From: Streptomyces smyrnaeus
GTDB lineage: Bacteria; Actinomycetota; Actinomycetes; Streptomycetales; Streptomycetaceae
DNA length: 64,000 nt
NCBI RefSeq assembly: GCF_017676345.1
Contig: NZ_JAFFZM010000011.1
Location: 1-64,000 of the forward strand
Direction of reading: 5' to 3'
Both the position numbers and the translations under genes were made by a program. The notes under the pieces were generated by a model. It made no database searches and had not been told where the DNA came from. It saw nothing but the letters and a program-made list of their open reading frames with translations. Each line of letters starts with the position of its first letter. Position 1 is the first letter of the stretch. This document shows, piece by piece, positions 1 through 8,338 of this stretch.

Positions 1-141
1 GGACGGCACTCGGGGGTGGTCGGGAGGAGGGAGGAAGAGGAGGAAGGGAAATGGGGGGAAGGGGACGGTGCGGCTGAACGGCTGCGGTCGGCCGGTCCCG
101 GTCGGCCTGCCGTGCTCCGGGCCCGCTCGGCGGGCGGGGTG
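1..141. other. Left edge, no gene seen
   Basis: Downstream flank of the leftward flavoenzyme gene. The bases are purine-rich on the plus strand (gaggagggagg-like). I see no hairpin and no coding region that I would trust. Confidence 0.5.
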
Positions 142-1302
142 TCAGTTGCGGGTGGCGGACCGGTGGGGGGTGAACCGGTCGGGGGCCAGTCCGTCGATGT
201 CGTGTCCGGTCCTGCCGTGCAGGACCAGGTCGGCGGCGATCTGGCCGAACACGGGGGCCAGTTTGAAGCCGTGTCCGGAGAAGCCGGTCAGCACGGTCGC
301 GTTTGCGGTGCCGGGCAGCGCCCCGACGACGGGGTGCTCATCGGGGGTGAAGCCTTCCGCATAGGTGCTGATGCGCACCGGCTCGGGCACCAGACCGGGC
401 AGCAGTCGGGCGACCGCGGCGGAGGCGGCGCGGGCGAACTGCGGACTCGCGCTGCGCGGCAGGTCCCCCGGGTCGTCGAGGTCGGGCCAGCCGAGGTGAT
501 GCGGCACGATCTTGACGGCGACGCCGTCGAGTACGGGGAAGCAGGAGAAACCCGCCTCGGGGTGCCTGCGGATGGCGACGGGCAGCCGGTCGGGACGGTG
601 TGCCGCCACATCCCGCGCGGCGAACCAGCATGCGGTGATCAGCCTCGCCTGCACCGGGACGGCGGCGAGCGGCGCCAGTCGGCCGGCCCATGGGCCCGGG
701 GTGAGGACGACATGGTCCACGTCGTACGTCGTTCCGCCCGTCGACAGGCGCCAGCCGGCGGCTGTCTCGGTCAGGTCGTCGACCTGGTGGTAGGTGAAGA
801 GACGAGCCCCCGAGCGCTCCGCCGCCTCCAGGGCGCCCTGCACCGAGGGTTCGGGACGCAGTACCCCGGCGTCGGGGTCGTGCAGGGCGATCTCCCCCGG
901 GTCCAGTCGGTGTTGCGGGAAGTGTTGGGCAGCGGTGGTGCTGTCGAACACCTGGTGCGGCAGTCCGGCCTGTTCGGCGCAGCGGCGTACGGCCTGCAGG
1001 TCGGGCTCGTCGGGTGCGCCGATGGTCAGTCCCCCGCACAGGGTGAGCAGCGACCGGCCGCTCGCCGTCTCCAGTTCGCGCCACAGCTGTTGGGCCCGGC
1101 GCAGCAGCGGGACGTACGAGGCCCCTTCCTTGTAGACGGTGCGGAAGATGCGCGACTCGCCGGCCGAGGCCCCTCGGTCGTGGCCGCGCCCGTAGCTGTC
1201 GAAGGCGAGGACCTGTGCGCCGCGCGCGGCGAGCTGCCAGGCCGCCATGGCGCCGATGACGCCGGTTCCGACGATCGCCACCCGGGGTGTCGAAGCCGTC
1301 AT
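142..1302 (-). CDS. Sarcosine/N-methyl-amino-acid oxidase family flavoenzyme
   Basis: FAD-dependent amine oxidase of the monomeric sarcosine oxidase / N-methyltryptophan oxidase family. Known members oxidise the N-methyl group of small N-methyl amino acids in the cytoplasm, yielding formaldehyde and H2O2. It has 386 aa, the family's normal length. The FAD-binding GxGxxG is at residues 12-17 (GTGVIG) and the C-terminal signature GFSGHGFK is at 340-347. The cysteine that tethers FAD in characterised members is not found: the block before TPDEH reads STY. AGGAGGAG lies 5 nt before the ATG, an excellent ribosome site. The GntR gene 135 nt upstream on the same strand suggests a regulated pair. The family call is firm; the substrate is unknown. 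Confidence 0.85.
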   Translation of the reverse strand: MTASTPRVAIVGTGVIGAMAAWQLAARGAQVLAFDSYGRGHDRGASAGESRIFRTVYKEGASYVPLLRRAQQLWRELETASGRSLLTLCGGLTIGAPDEPDLQAVRRCAEQAGLPHQVFDSTTAAQHFPQHRLDPGEIALHDPDAGVLRPEPSVQGALEAAERSGARLFTYHQVDDLTETAAGWRLSTGGTTYDVDHVVLTPGPWAGRLAPLAAVPVQARLITACWFAARDVAAHRPDRLPVAIRRHPEAGFSCFPVLDGVAVKIVPHHLGWPDLDDPGDLPRSASPQFARAASAAVARLLPGLVPEPVRISTYAEGFTPDEHPVVGALPGTANATVLTGFSGHGFKLAPVFGQIAADLVLHGRTGHDIDGLAPDRFTPHRSATRN

Positions 1303-1436
1303 GAGAGCTCCTCCTGGATTCCGGCACGCGTAGGCGACACGGGAGCGCGCGGTACGGGGTGCGGGAGTGGGAGTGGGATGGGGACAGGGGTGCGGGAGGG
1401 GGCCGTGGGAGAAGGCCTTGGGGGGTGCCGGAGCGG

Positions 1437-2150
1437 TCAGTCGTCGCGGACCGACTGCTCGATGTAGAGCTCCAGAAGTCCGGGGCGCATCAGATACGCC
1501 GCCGACTCGGCGAGCTCGCCGTTCTCCAGCCAGGTGAGCCGACGCTGGCGGAGGATCGGGGTCCCCGGCTCGCAGGCGAGCAGTTCGGCAGTGGGCTCGT
1601 CGAGCAGGACGGGGTCCAGGTACATCCGCGAGGTGGCGATCGGCACTCCGTGCTCGCGGAAATAGGGGATCATCGTGAGGTGGGCCAGGTCCGCGTCCAG
1701 GAGGCGCGGGGCGAGCGCGAACGGGACGGTCGCGTACTCGATGGCCAGGGGGTTGTCCTGGAGGTCGAACTTGCGGCGCACCAGGTGGTTGACCGGGGTG
1801 TCGTCGGGCAGCCCGTCCACCGGAGGGGTCACCTCCGCCGCGCGGACGACGGCGGCGCTGTGGACCTCGTGCCGTCCCGGGATCTCCGGTCCGGCCAGCC
1901 GGGGGTTGACGAACCGGAGCAGGTTCTCCTGGCGGACGCCGTCCGCGACGAAGGTGCCCCGGCGCCGGTGCCGTTCGACAAGGCCCGCCTGCGCCAGCTC
2001 GTGCAGGACCCGCTGCGCGGTGGCGCGGCCGATCCCGTGCGCTTCCTGCAGCTCGGCCTCGGTGGGCAACCGGGCGCCGGGCGGCAGTTCTCCGGACCGG
2101 ATGCGCGCTTCGAGCTCGTTGCGGATCCGGAGGTACAGCGGAGCTGACAT
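1437..2150 (-). CDS. GntR-family regulator (HutC/UTRA type)
   Basis: Transcription factor of 237 aa. Residues 1-70 form a GntR winged helix (PTEAELQEAHGIGRATAQRVL is the helix-turn-helix core), and roughly 90-232 form a UTRA ligand-binding domain (HLVRRKFD..., ...RQRRLTWLENGE...), so it belongs to the HutC subfamily. An in-frame TTG at 2186 would add 12 residues, but those codons run through a palindrome and promoter-like bases. I therefore start at ATG 2150, which gives MSAPLYLRI, a standard GntR beginning. It probably represses itself and the oxidase gene downstream. The effector is unknown. Confidence 0.85.
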   Translation of the reverse strand: MSAPLYLRIRNELEARIRSGELPPGARLPTEAELQEAHGIGRATAQRVLHELAQAGLVERHRRRGTFVADGVRQENLLRFVNPRLAGPEIPGRHEVHSAAVVRAAEVTPPVDGLPDDTPVNHLVRRKFDLQDNPLAIEYATVPFALAPRLLDADLAHLTMIPYFREHGVPIATSRMYLDPVLLDEPTAELLACEPGTPILRQRRLTWLENGELAESAAYLMRPGLLELYIEQSVRDD

Positions 2151-2186
2151 GTATTGACCGTAGTAGTCACTCAATTGACCGGTCAA
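2151..2186 (-). promoter_or_regulatory. Leaderless-type promoter with overlapping palindromic operator
   Basis: Reading leftward, TTGACC (2186-2181) is followed by an 18-nt spacer and TACGGT (2162-2157), which ends 6 nt before the ATG of the GntR gene. That geometry puts transcription initiation at or next to the start codon. The perfect 12-bp palindrome TTGACCGGTCAA (2175-2186) covers the -35 box, and a half copy TTGACCG lies at 2154-2160. GntR proteins bind such short palindromes, so autorepression is the natural reading. No experimental support is visible. Confidence 0.6.
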
Positions 2187-2216
2187 TAGATGCGAGGCAC
2201 TTGGGATCCGTGGACC

Positions 2217-3122
2217 TCAGCTCGTCGGGTTGTGGGCGAGGACGGCCTCGAGAAGGCCCGGCTCACCCTGGGGGAAGTCCATCGGAACGATGCCGAGCCC
2301 CGTCCGCCCGGCCATCTCGGACCCGTTGAGGAAGTCCCGTACCTGCGGATTGAGCCGGTCCGCGTTCCAGACGGGCGGCAGCCCGGCGGCCGTGCTCACG
2401 AAGTTGACGTAGAACGGGCCGGGGTGCGCCGCCGCCTCGCGGAACTGCTCGGTGATCTTGGGGAACTTGGCGAACGGCTCGGCCTGGTAGTCGTCCTGGA
2501 CGTCGAAGAGTTCGGTGTCCGCCCAGCGCACGCCGGGCAGCCCGCCGTTGTCGGCCAGCAGCACGACCTTGCCGCGTGCCTCACCCAGCGTGGGCAGTGT
2601 GTCCTGGAGCCGGAAGAGGGAGCGCCAGCCCTTCTGGTCCAGATACACGTCGAAGATCGCGCGGAACTCCTCGTCGCTGACCGTCGAGTACTCCTGCTTC
2701 ACTCGCATCACCACCGTCTCGCCCGGGTGGGCGGCGAGGAAGTCACGGCAGGCGATCAGCACATCGCCGAACATCAGTTCCTGGAAGAAGGCGCCGTGGT
2801 GGATGGCGAACACACCGTCGATGGCCCGGCAGCGGACGTCCAGGAACCGGATCCCGGCGGCCAACTGCTCGGCGATCGACGTGTCCTGGCACTCCACCCA
2901 GGCCCCGCCGAATCGTGCCCCCGAGTCGTGGCTGCCCGGGATCGTCAGCGCGCGCAGCGCGGTCGACGCCGCCAGCGGCGCCATCCAGTCCTGCGGGGCG
3001 ACCCGGTCCCGGGCGCGGGTGCGCACCCCGCCCTGCGCGGCGGCAGCGCCGCCACCCGCGTACGCCAGCACCCCGGCGGCCGGCAGTACCGCCGCACCTC
3101 TCAGGAACCCCCGCCTGTCCAT
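2217..3122 (-). CDS. Secreted phosphatidylinositol-specific phospholipase C
   Basis: Bacterial PI-PLC (X-domain) of 301 aa that cleaves phosphatidylinositol to diacylglycerol and inositol 1,2-cyclic phosphate outside the cell. It begins with a Tat-type signal peptide (RRGFLRG at 3-9, then an Ala-rich stretch to about 29). The catalytic pattern is visible: IPGSHDSGA with His65, FLDVR with Asp95 and Arg97, and IHHG with His108/109. These correspond to the two general acid/base histidines and the phosphate-binding Arg of the Bacillus enzyme. The gene follows no close partner: 67 nt separate its end from the GntR start, and the next gene upstream is divergent. Confidence 0.88.
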   Translation of the reverse strand: MDRRGFLRGAAVLPAAGVLAYAGGGAAAAQGGVRTRARDRVAPQDWMAPLAASTALRALTIPGSHDSGARFGGAWVECQDTSIAEQLAAGIRFLDVRCRAIDGVFAIHHGAFFQELMFGDVLIACRDFLAAHPGETVVMRVKQEYSTVSDEEFRAIFDVYLDQKGWRSLFRLQDTLPTLGEARGKVVLLADNGGLPGVRWADTELFDVQDDYQAEPFAKFPKITEQFREAAAHPGPFYVNFVSTAAGLPPVWNADRLNPQVRDFLNGSEMAGRTGLGIVPMDFPQGEPGLLEAVLAHNPTS

Positions 3123-3361
3123 CTTTCGAACTCCCCCGCACTCCGGCGCCGATGTCCGCCGACATCATGGTCCACCACGTGACGCGGGGGAAGAGTGCGC
3201 CGGGAGTGGAGACCGTTCGACGGCATCCCTGTGACCGGGCCACGACATTCCTCCCGCCGGGGCGCCTGAGCGGACGCCGCCGCGTACGGCCGTACGATCG
3301 GCGGGACGGCAGACGGTGCGGGAGGCAGCAGAGGGCGGGGAGCGGAGAGCGGAGAGCAACC

Positions 3362-4963
3362 ATGAACGCGCAGCAGGGCACGGCGTCAGACGCCGGTTCC
3401 GTCAGCTTCCGGTCCACCACCGGACGCTGGGTCCTCATGGCGACCGTCCTGGGCTCGGCCATGGGCTTCCTCGACGCGACCGTCGTCAATGTGGCACTGC
3501 CCGCGATCGGGCGGGACATCGGCGCCGAGGTGTCGGAACTGCAGTGGGTGCTCGACAGCTATCTGCTCACCCTCGCCGCGCTCATCCTGCTCGGCGGCTC
3601 CCTCGCCGACCGCTACGGGCGCAGGCGGATCTTCACACTCGGGGTCGTCTGCTTCATGATTCCGTCCGTGCTGTGCGCGGTGGCGCCCACCGCCGGGATC
3701 CTCATCGTCGCCAGAGCGCTGCAGGGGGTCGGTGCCGCGCTGCTCACTCCGGGAAGCCTGGCCATCATTCAGGCGACCTATCGCTCGGCGGACCGGCCCT
3801 CGGCCATCGGCGCCTGGTCGGCGCTCACCGGGGTGGCCTCGGCGCTGGGACCGATCGTCGGCGGCTACCTCATCGACGCCCTCTCCTGGCGGTGGATCTT
3901 CCTCCTGAACGTTCCGATCGGGCTGTTCGTCATCGCGACCACCGCCCGCCGGGTCCCCGAGAGCCGCGACCCGGCGGCCACCGGGCGGCTGGACGTAGGC
4001 GGCGCGGTGCTGGCCACGGCAGGGCTGGCCGGAACCACCTACGCCCTGATCGAGGGGCCGCGCGGCGAGTCGCCCGGCTGGCTGACGGCGACCGCGCTCG
4101 TCCTCGGACTCGTCGCACTGGCCGGCTTCGCCCGGACCGAGCGCCGCTCGGCCCAGCCGATGCTGCCCCCCGGCGTGTTCACCGCGCGCCAGTTCCTCAG
4201 CGCGAACGCCGTCACCTTCGTGGTGTACGCCGCGCTGGGCGGGGTCTTCTTCCTGCTCGTCGTCTTCCTGCAGACCTCTTTGGGGTACAGCCCGCTCAAC
4301 GCGGGTGCGGCCTCCCTGCCGGTGACGCTGCTGATGCTGGCGCTCTCCTCGCGGGCCGGGGCACTCGCCCAGCGCATCGGGCCGCGCGTTCCGCTGACGG
4401 TCGGACCGCTGCTGCTGGCCGCCGGCATGCTGCTGATGCTCCGCATCCAGGTGGGCGAGGGCAGCGTGGGTGCCTACGCCTCCTCGGTGCTGCCCGCCGT
4501 CCTCGTCTTCGGACTCGGCCTGGCCACCACGGTCGCGCCCGTCACCGCCACGGCCCTGGCGGCGGCCCCCGCCGAACACTCCGGGGTGGCCTCCGGCGTC
4601 AACAACGCCGTCTCCCGGGTCGCCCAGCTCGCGGCCGTCGCCGCGCTTCCCGTACTCGCCGGGATCAGCGGCGGCGACTTCCAGGACCCACGCGCCTTCG
4701 CGGACGGTTTCCGTACCGCCATGCTCATCACGGCGGCGCTCGCGGTGCTCGGCGCGCTCCTCGCCTTCACGACGATCCGCAGCGACGTACTGGCACCCGC
4801 AGCCCCGGCACCCGCGCCGGAACGGGCCACCGAGGAGCAGCGGCCCGCACCGGCGGCGGAACCGTGCCCGTACGAATGCCCGGTGGCAGGCACTCCGCTG
4901 CGCCCCGCGCCACCCTCGACCCCGCCGACCGACTCGGCGTCGCCGGACTCGCGGTCCAGCTAG
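3362..4963 (+). CDS. MFS drug efflux transporter, DHA2 family (14 TM)
   Basis: Proton-coupled multidrug exporter of the EmrB/QacA group, 533 aa. Visible motifs are DATVVNVALPAI in TM1, the loop motif GGSLADRYGRRR between TM2 and TM3, and a GPIVGGYLID-type antiporter motif in TM5. Residues after about 480 form a hydrophilic Ala/Pro/Glu tail. The open frame extends to 2915, but the sequence before 3362 has low-complexity composition. ATG 3362 has a GGAGAG site and leads straight into TM1. It is divergent from the PI-PLC gene and its stop overlaps the stop of the convergent gene by 4 nt. The exported compound cannot be deduced. Confidence 0.9.
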   Translation: MNAQQGTASDAGSVSFRSTTGRWVLMATVLGSAMGFLDATVVNVALPAIGRDIGAEVSELQWVLDSYLLTLAALILLGGSLADRYGRRRIFTLGVVCFMIPSVLCAVAPTAGILIVARALQGVGAALLTPGSLAIIQATYRSADRPSAIGAWSALTGVASALGPIVGGYLIDALSWRWIFLLNVPIGLFVIATTARRVPESRDPAATGRLDVGGAVLATAGLAGTTYALIEGPRGESPGWLTATALVLGLVALAGFARTERRSAQPMLPPGVFTARQFLSANAVTFVVYAALGGVFFLLVVFLQTSLGYSPLNAGAASLPVTLLMLALSSRAGALAQRIGPRVPLTVGPLLLAAGMLLMLRIQVGEGSVGAYASSVLPAVLVFGLGLATTVAPVTATALAAAPAEHSGVASGVNNAVSRVAQLAAVAALPVLAGISGGDFQDPRAFADGFRTAMLITAALAVLGALLAFTTIRSDVLAPAAPAPAPERATEEQRPAPAAEPCPYECPVAGTPLRPAPPSTPPTDSASPDSRSS

Positions 4964-5457
4964 CCGGCGTCCCGGAGGATCGGGCGCGTGGTCCGGCCCA
5001 TGCCGTGCGGGCACGTCCAGCTGGGGACACCGTTCACGTCTGCGGCGACGGCGGGGTGGTCGTGGCCCGGGCACGGGGGCCGGGGGATGCCGCCGGTCTC
5101 CTCCAGCACCGCCTCCTGGAGCCGGTCGGCCAGCAGCACCACCGCGTCGGTCCCGCTCGTCCCCGCCGCGAACTCCACCGAGACCGCCGAGCCGTCGGCG
5201 AACGTCAGCGTGGCCGCGATGTCCGCCGGCCCGGAGGCTGGCGAAGCGGCCTCGGGCCCCGTGTCCGGGAGGGCGCCGCCCTCCTCGTCCCACACCGACT
5301 CCATGGCGGTCTCGGAGGCCGACGCGGCGCCCGTCGTTCCGGCCTCCAGCCGCTCGGTGACGGTCAACGCGGCGTCCGGCGGCGCCCCCACCTGCCCGAG
5401 GATCGCCTCCGCCCACCCGCGGACGAGGTCGCTGGTCACCTGACGTCCACTCATCAT
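4960..5457 (-). CDS. Hypothetical protein with CPHG motif
   Basis: 165-aa soluble protein I do not recognise beyond its Streptomyces-like composition. The N-terminal half is helical (SDLVRGWAEAILGQVG), the middle is Ala/Thr/Glu-rich, and the C-terminal half has beta-strand character (ADIAATLTFADGSAVSVEF). It then has WTCPHGMG near the end, a CxxG-type turn, with another Cys-His pair (PPCPGHDH) before it. The spacing CPGH...CPHG could bind a metal, but that is inference. Two adjacent ATGs (5457, 5454) sit 4-7 nt after GGAAG. It converges on the efflux gene with overlapping stop codons and no room for a terminator. Confidence 0.6.
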   Translation of the reverse strand: MMSGRQVTSDLVRGWAEAILGQVGAPPDAALTVTERLEAGTTGAASASETAMESVWDEEGGALPDTGPEAASPASGPADIAATLTFADGSAVSVEFAAGTSGTDAVVLLADRLQEAVLEETGGIPRPPCPGHDHPAVAADVNGVPSWTCPHGMGRTTRPILRDAG

Positions 5458-5788
5458 CGCTTCCGCGCCCCGAAGTCGCCGGCCCGGAGCACACCCCCTC
5501 GGCAGACGGGCACTCCGCCCGCACCGCTTCCCGTTACCGCCTCGCTGCCCGGCATGTCGTCGCACCTCGGTGAACCTCGTGGGACAGGGTCAGCTCCCAG
5601 CCTCCCATGGGCGTGCCCTGTACACGCTGTTCGACCCGAGCGGTACTTCGCGGTGGCCGGCCGCCTCGGTGCGCCGTGGCCCGCCGTCACACGCGGGATG
5701 TCCGGCGATGCGGGGCGGCGCGGTACGGCGCGCGTAAGTTCGTCGTCGCGGGACCGTCTCGGACAGCTGCGAGGTCGATGGGGGCTGC
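5458..5788. other. Divergent intergenic region
   Basis: 331 bp between the leftward CPHG protein and the rightward serine hydrolase. It should hold both promoters. I found no consensus -35/-10 pair, no long inverted repeat and no small gene with a convincing ribosome site. Confidence 0.4.
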
Positions 5789-7732
5789 ATGCGGGTTTCT
5801 GCCTACGTCATCCTGCCGGCGGGAGTACTCGCCGTACTCGCGGGTCTGCTCGGGCCCGTGCCGCCGTCGCCCGCGAGCGACGGCAAAGACTCGGGGCCGG
5901 TGACCGGGCCGGGGATCGTCCGGGGATTCGACCGGCCCGCACGGGGCTTCGCGCCCGCGGACACCGTGCTGCGGCGCGCCACCCCCGCCGCGGAGGGGCT
6001 GGACCCGGCACCCATCGACGCGTTCGTGGGCCGGCTCGAGGACTGGACCGACCCGGCGCGCGGTGCCGACCAACTCTTTCCCGGCGCCACCGCCCTGCTG
6101 GCGCACGAGGGCGCTGTCGTCACCCGGCACGCGAGTGGTGACGCGGTGCGCTACGCACGCCCGGGACGCCTGTTGCCGCCGAGCCGGCGAGTGCCGGCCC
6201 GTACCGACACCATCTACGATCTGGCGTCGCTCTCGAAGCTGTTCACCTCCATCGTGGCCGTACAGCAGATCGAAGCCGGGCGGCTGCGACTCGACGCGCC
6301 GGCCGCCCGCTATCTGCCCGCGTTCGCCGCACACGGGAAAGGCGGCATCACCATCGAACAGCTGCTCACCCACACCTCCGGCCTGCCCGCGGACCCCCGA
6401 CCGCCGCTGTGGCAGGTGTCCGGCGGCCTGCCGGCGCGGAAGCAGGCGATTCTTGCGGCCCGGCCGTCCGCGCGGCCCGGCGCCCGGTACCGCTACTCGG
6501 ACCTCAACATGCTCTCGGTGCAGCTGGTCGTCGAGAAGGTGACGGGAAAGCGGCTGGACGTCCTCGTACGGGAGGGCATCACCGAGCCGCTGCGGATGCG
6601 CGACACCGCCTACCGTCCGCCCGCCGCCTGGCGGCCCCGCATCGCCGCCACCTCCTACAGCGTTCGGCCCGATCGCGGGCTGGTGCGCGGGACGGTGCAC
6701 GACGACAACGCCTGGGCGATGGGCGGCGTCGCCGGACACGCCGGAGTCTTCTCCACCGTGGACGATCTGGCGGTACTCGCCCAAGCGCTGCTCAACGGCG
6801 GTACCTACCGGGACCGAAGGATCCTCGGCCCACGCGCCGTCGAACTGCTCGCGCACAACTACACGGAGCGCTTCCCCGGTGACGAGCACGGCCTCGGGTT
6901 CGAGCTCGACCAGGCGTGGTACATGGGCGGGCTGTCCTCCCCGCGGACGCTCGGGCACACCGGCTTCACCGGTACCTCGCTCGTGATCGACCTCCGGTCG
7001 CGCTCGTTCGCGATCCTGCTGACCAACAGGGTGCACCCGGAGAACGAGACGCCCTCGATCAACCCCGCGCGGCGCGCCCTCGCCCAGGCGCTGGCCCGGT
7101 CGATCCCGGTGCGGGCGCCCGGCGGCGGGCGCTCGTGGTTCGACGGGCCGACGGTCGGACCGGACCCCGGCGAGCGGGATCCGGGAGAACGGGACCCCGG
7201 CGCAGCGGAGGCCGGCGGGGACGACAGCACGCTGACGTCCGGGCGGCTGCCGGCCACCGTGCCGGGCCGCACCGCCGGGCAGCTGTTGGAGGGCGGCCCG
7301 CTGCACGTGAGCTACGACGCGTTCGTGGACGCCGACGACACCGACCGGTTCGTGCTGGAACGCAGCGCCGACGGCGGACGCACCTGGCAGGAGGTGCCGG
7401 GAACCGCGCGGTCGGGACATCACGGGCGCAGCTGGGAGCGGGTGCACGCCCAGTTGCCCGGCGGCCCGTACCCGGAAGGCCTGCGACTGCGCTGGCGGTA
7501 CACGGCCACCGCGCTCGCCGGCGGCCGCGGTGTGAATCTGTCCGGGGTGCTGGTGACGCGCGGAACGCGGGTGCTGCTCGACAGCGACTGTCCGGGCGCT
7601 CCACTGACCGCGCACGGCTGGCACCCGCTGCCCCCGCCCTGGCCGCTGGCGCGCGCCGCCGGACTCCCCTCAGGGGGCACGGCCTTCGGCTGCCCGCCCG
7701 GCACCGGGCCGGGTCCGGGTCCGGTTCACTGA
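5789..7732 (+). CDS. Secreted serine hydrolase, beta-lactamase/DD-peptidase fold
   Basis: 647-aa protein of the class C beta-lactamase-like family (esterases, DD-peptidases, penicillin-binding proteins). An N-terminal hydrophobic signal segment spans residues 5-25. The nucleophile motif SxxK is S147-L-S-K150 within YDLASLSKLFTSI, and the tyrosine motif is in RYSDLN. A LGHTGFTGTS block replaces the KTG motif with HTG, as usual in esterase-like members. After about residue 455 comes an acidic linker with repeated DPGERDPGERDPG and then a roughly 170-aa beta-rich C-terminal domain ending with a Cys pair. The extra domain may bind the wall or sugars. The substrate is unknown. Confidence 0.82.
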   Translation: MRVSAYVILPAGVLAVLAGLLGPVPPSPASDGKDSGPVTGPGIVRGFDRPARGFAPADTVLRRATPAAEGLDPAPIDAFVGRLEDWTDPARGADQLFPGATALLAHEGAVVTRHASGDAVRYARPGRLLPPSRRVPARTDTIYDLASLSKLFTSIVAVQQIEAGRLRLDAPAARYLPAFAAHGKGGITIEQLLTHTSGLPADPRPPLWQVSGGLPARKQAILAARPSARPGARYRYSDLNMLSVQLVVEKVTGKRLDVLVREGITEPLRMRDTAYRPPAAWRPRIAATSYSVRPDRGLVRGTVHDDNAWAMGGVAGHAGVFSTVDDLAVLAQALLNGGTYRDRRILGPRAVELLAHNYTERFPGDEHGLGFELDQAWYMGGLSSPRTLGHTGFTGTSLVIDLRSRSFAILLTNRVHPENETPSINPARRALAQALARSIPVRAPGGGRSWFDGPTVGPDPGERDPGERDPGAAEAGGDDSTLTSGRLPATVPGRTAGQLLEGGPLHVSYDAFVDADDTDRFVLERSADGGRTWQEVPGTARSGHHGRSWERVHAQLPGGPYPEGLRLRWRYTATALAGGRGVNLSGVLVTRGTRVLLDSDCPGAPLTAHGWHPLPPPWPLARAAGLPSGGTAFGCPPGTGPGPGPVH

Positions 7733-7780
7733 CCGACCGGGGTGCGCCGTACCCGCCCCGGCCGCTCCCCCGCCGCGGGC

Positions 7781-8266
7781 TCAGCGCCTTCGGGTACCGC
7801 GCCCGACGGGGCACGCCATCTCGTAGGTGGCCGCCGTGACCGCGCCGTACACCAGGTGGGGCACCAGGTCCGCCAACCAGTCGGCCGGGCGCCAGGTGCG
7901 CGGATCGGAGACCTTCAGCACTGCCGCGGGAACATCCGAGCCCGCCATCGCGGCCAGGCCCGTGACCGCTGCCGCCAGCGGGAGCGCCGGGCGCCACGGG
8001 AGTGCGCGGGACGCCCCGTACAGCGCGCCGACGCCGACGCCCGTGAGCATACCGAGCAGCGCGCCGGAGGCCGAGGCGCGGTTCTCCCGCGCCTCGGTCT
8101 CTCCCGGTACGGGCACCTGCGTGCGCTCGCTGAGCCGGTCGACGACGGTCTTGGGCACGGAGCTTCCGCCCCGGCCCCGTACCACCATGTCGAGGTACGT
8201 GGCGGCGTTGAGCGCGGTCGTACCGGCCGCCCCGGCGACGGCCCCTGCCACTGCTCGGCGCATCAT
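7781..8266 (-). CDS. Small membrane protein of unknown function
   Basis: 161 aa with three or four hydrophobic segments: an N-terminal Ala/Gly-rich one (AVAGAVAGAAGTTALNAATY), GALLGMLTGVGVGALYGASRA, LPLAAAVTGLAAMAG and a C-terminal LVPHLVYGAVTAATYE. The layout resembles actinobacterial integral membrane proteins without assigned function. It starts MM with AGGT upstream. It follows the GH64 gene by 72 nt on the same strand, so it may be read through from it, and it converges on the serine hydrolase gene. Confidence 0.7.
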   Translation of the reverse strand: MMRRAVAGAVAGAAGTTALNAATYLDMVVRGRGGSSVPKTVVDRLSERTQVPVPGETEARENRASASGALLGMLTGVGVGALYGASRALPWRPALPLAAAVTGLAAMAGSDVPAAVLKVSDPRTWRPADWLADLVPHLVYGAVTAATYEMACPVGRGTRRR

Positions 8267-8338
8267 GGACCTGCCGTTCCCGGGGCGACCGCGTACCGAA
8301 ACCTGCTCAGCGGTGCTTGCAGGCCTTCACGGTGACCT

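Noticed and set aside
16..1467. 483-codon rightward open frame over the oxidase gene
   Set aside because: It is antisense to a well-defined flavoenzyme, with Gly/Arg-rich random-like composition and no family motif; high GC makes such shadows common.
2151..2186. TTG 2186 as start of the GntR protein
   Set aside because: The 12 extra codons consist of the palindrome and promoter elements, and the canonical GntR N-terminus begins at ATG 2150.
3316..6141. 941-codon rightward frame across the efflux gene
   Set aside because: Frame-shifted shadow of the DHA2 transporter and neighbours; Arg/Ala-rich with no domain.
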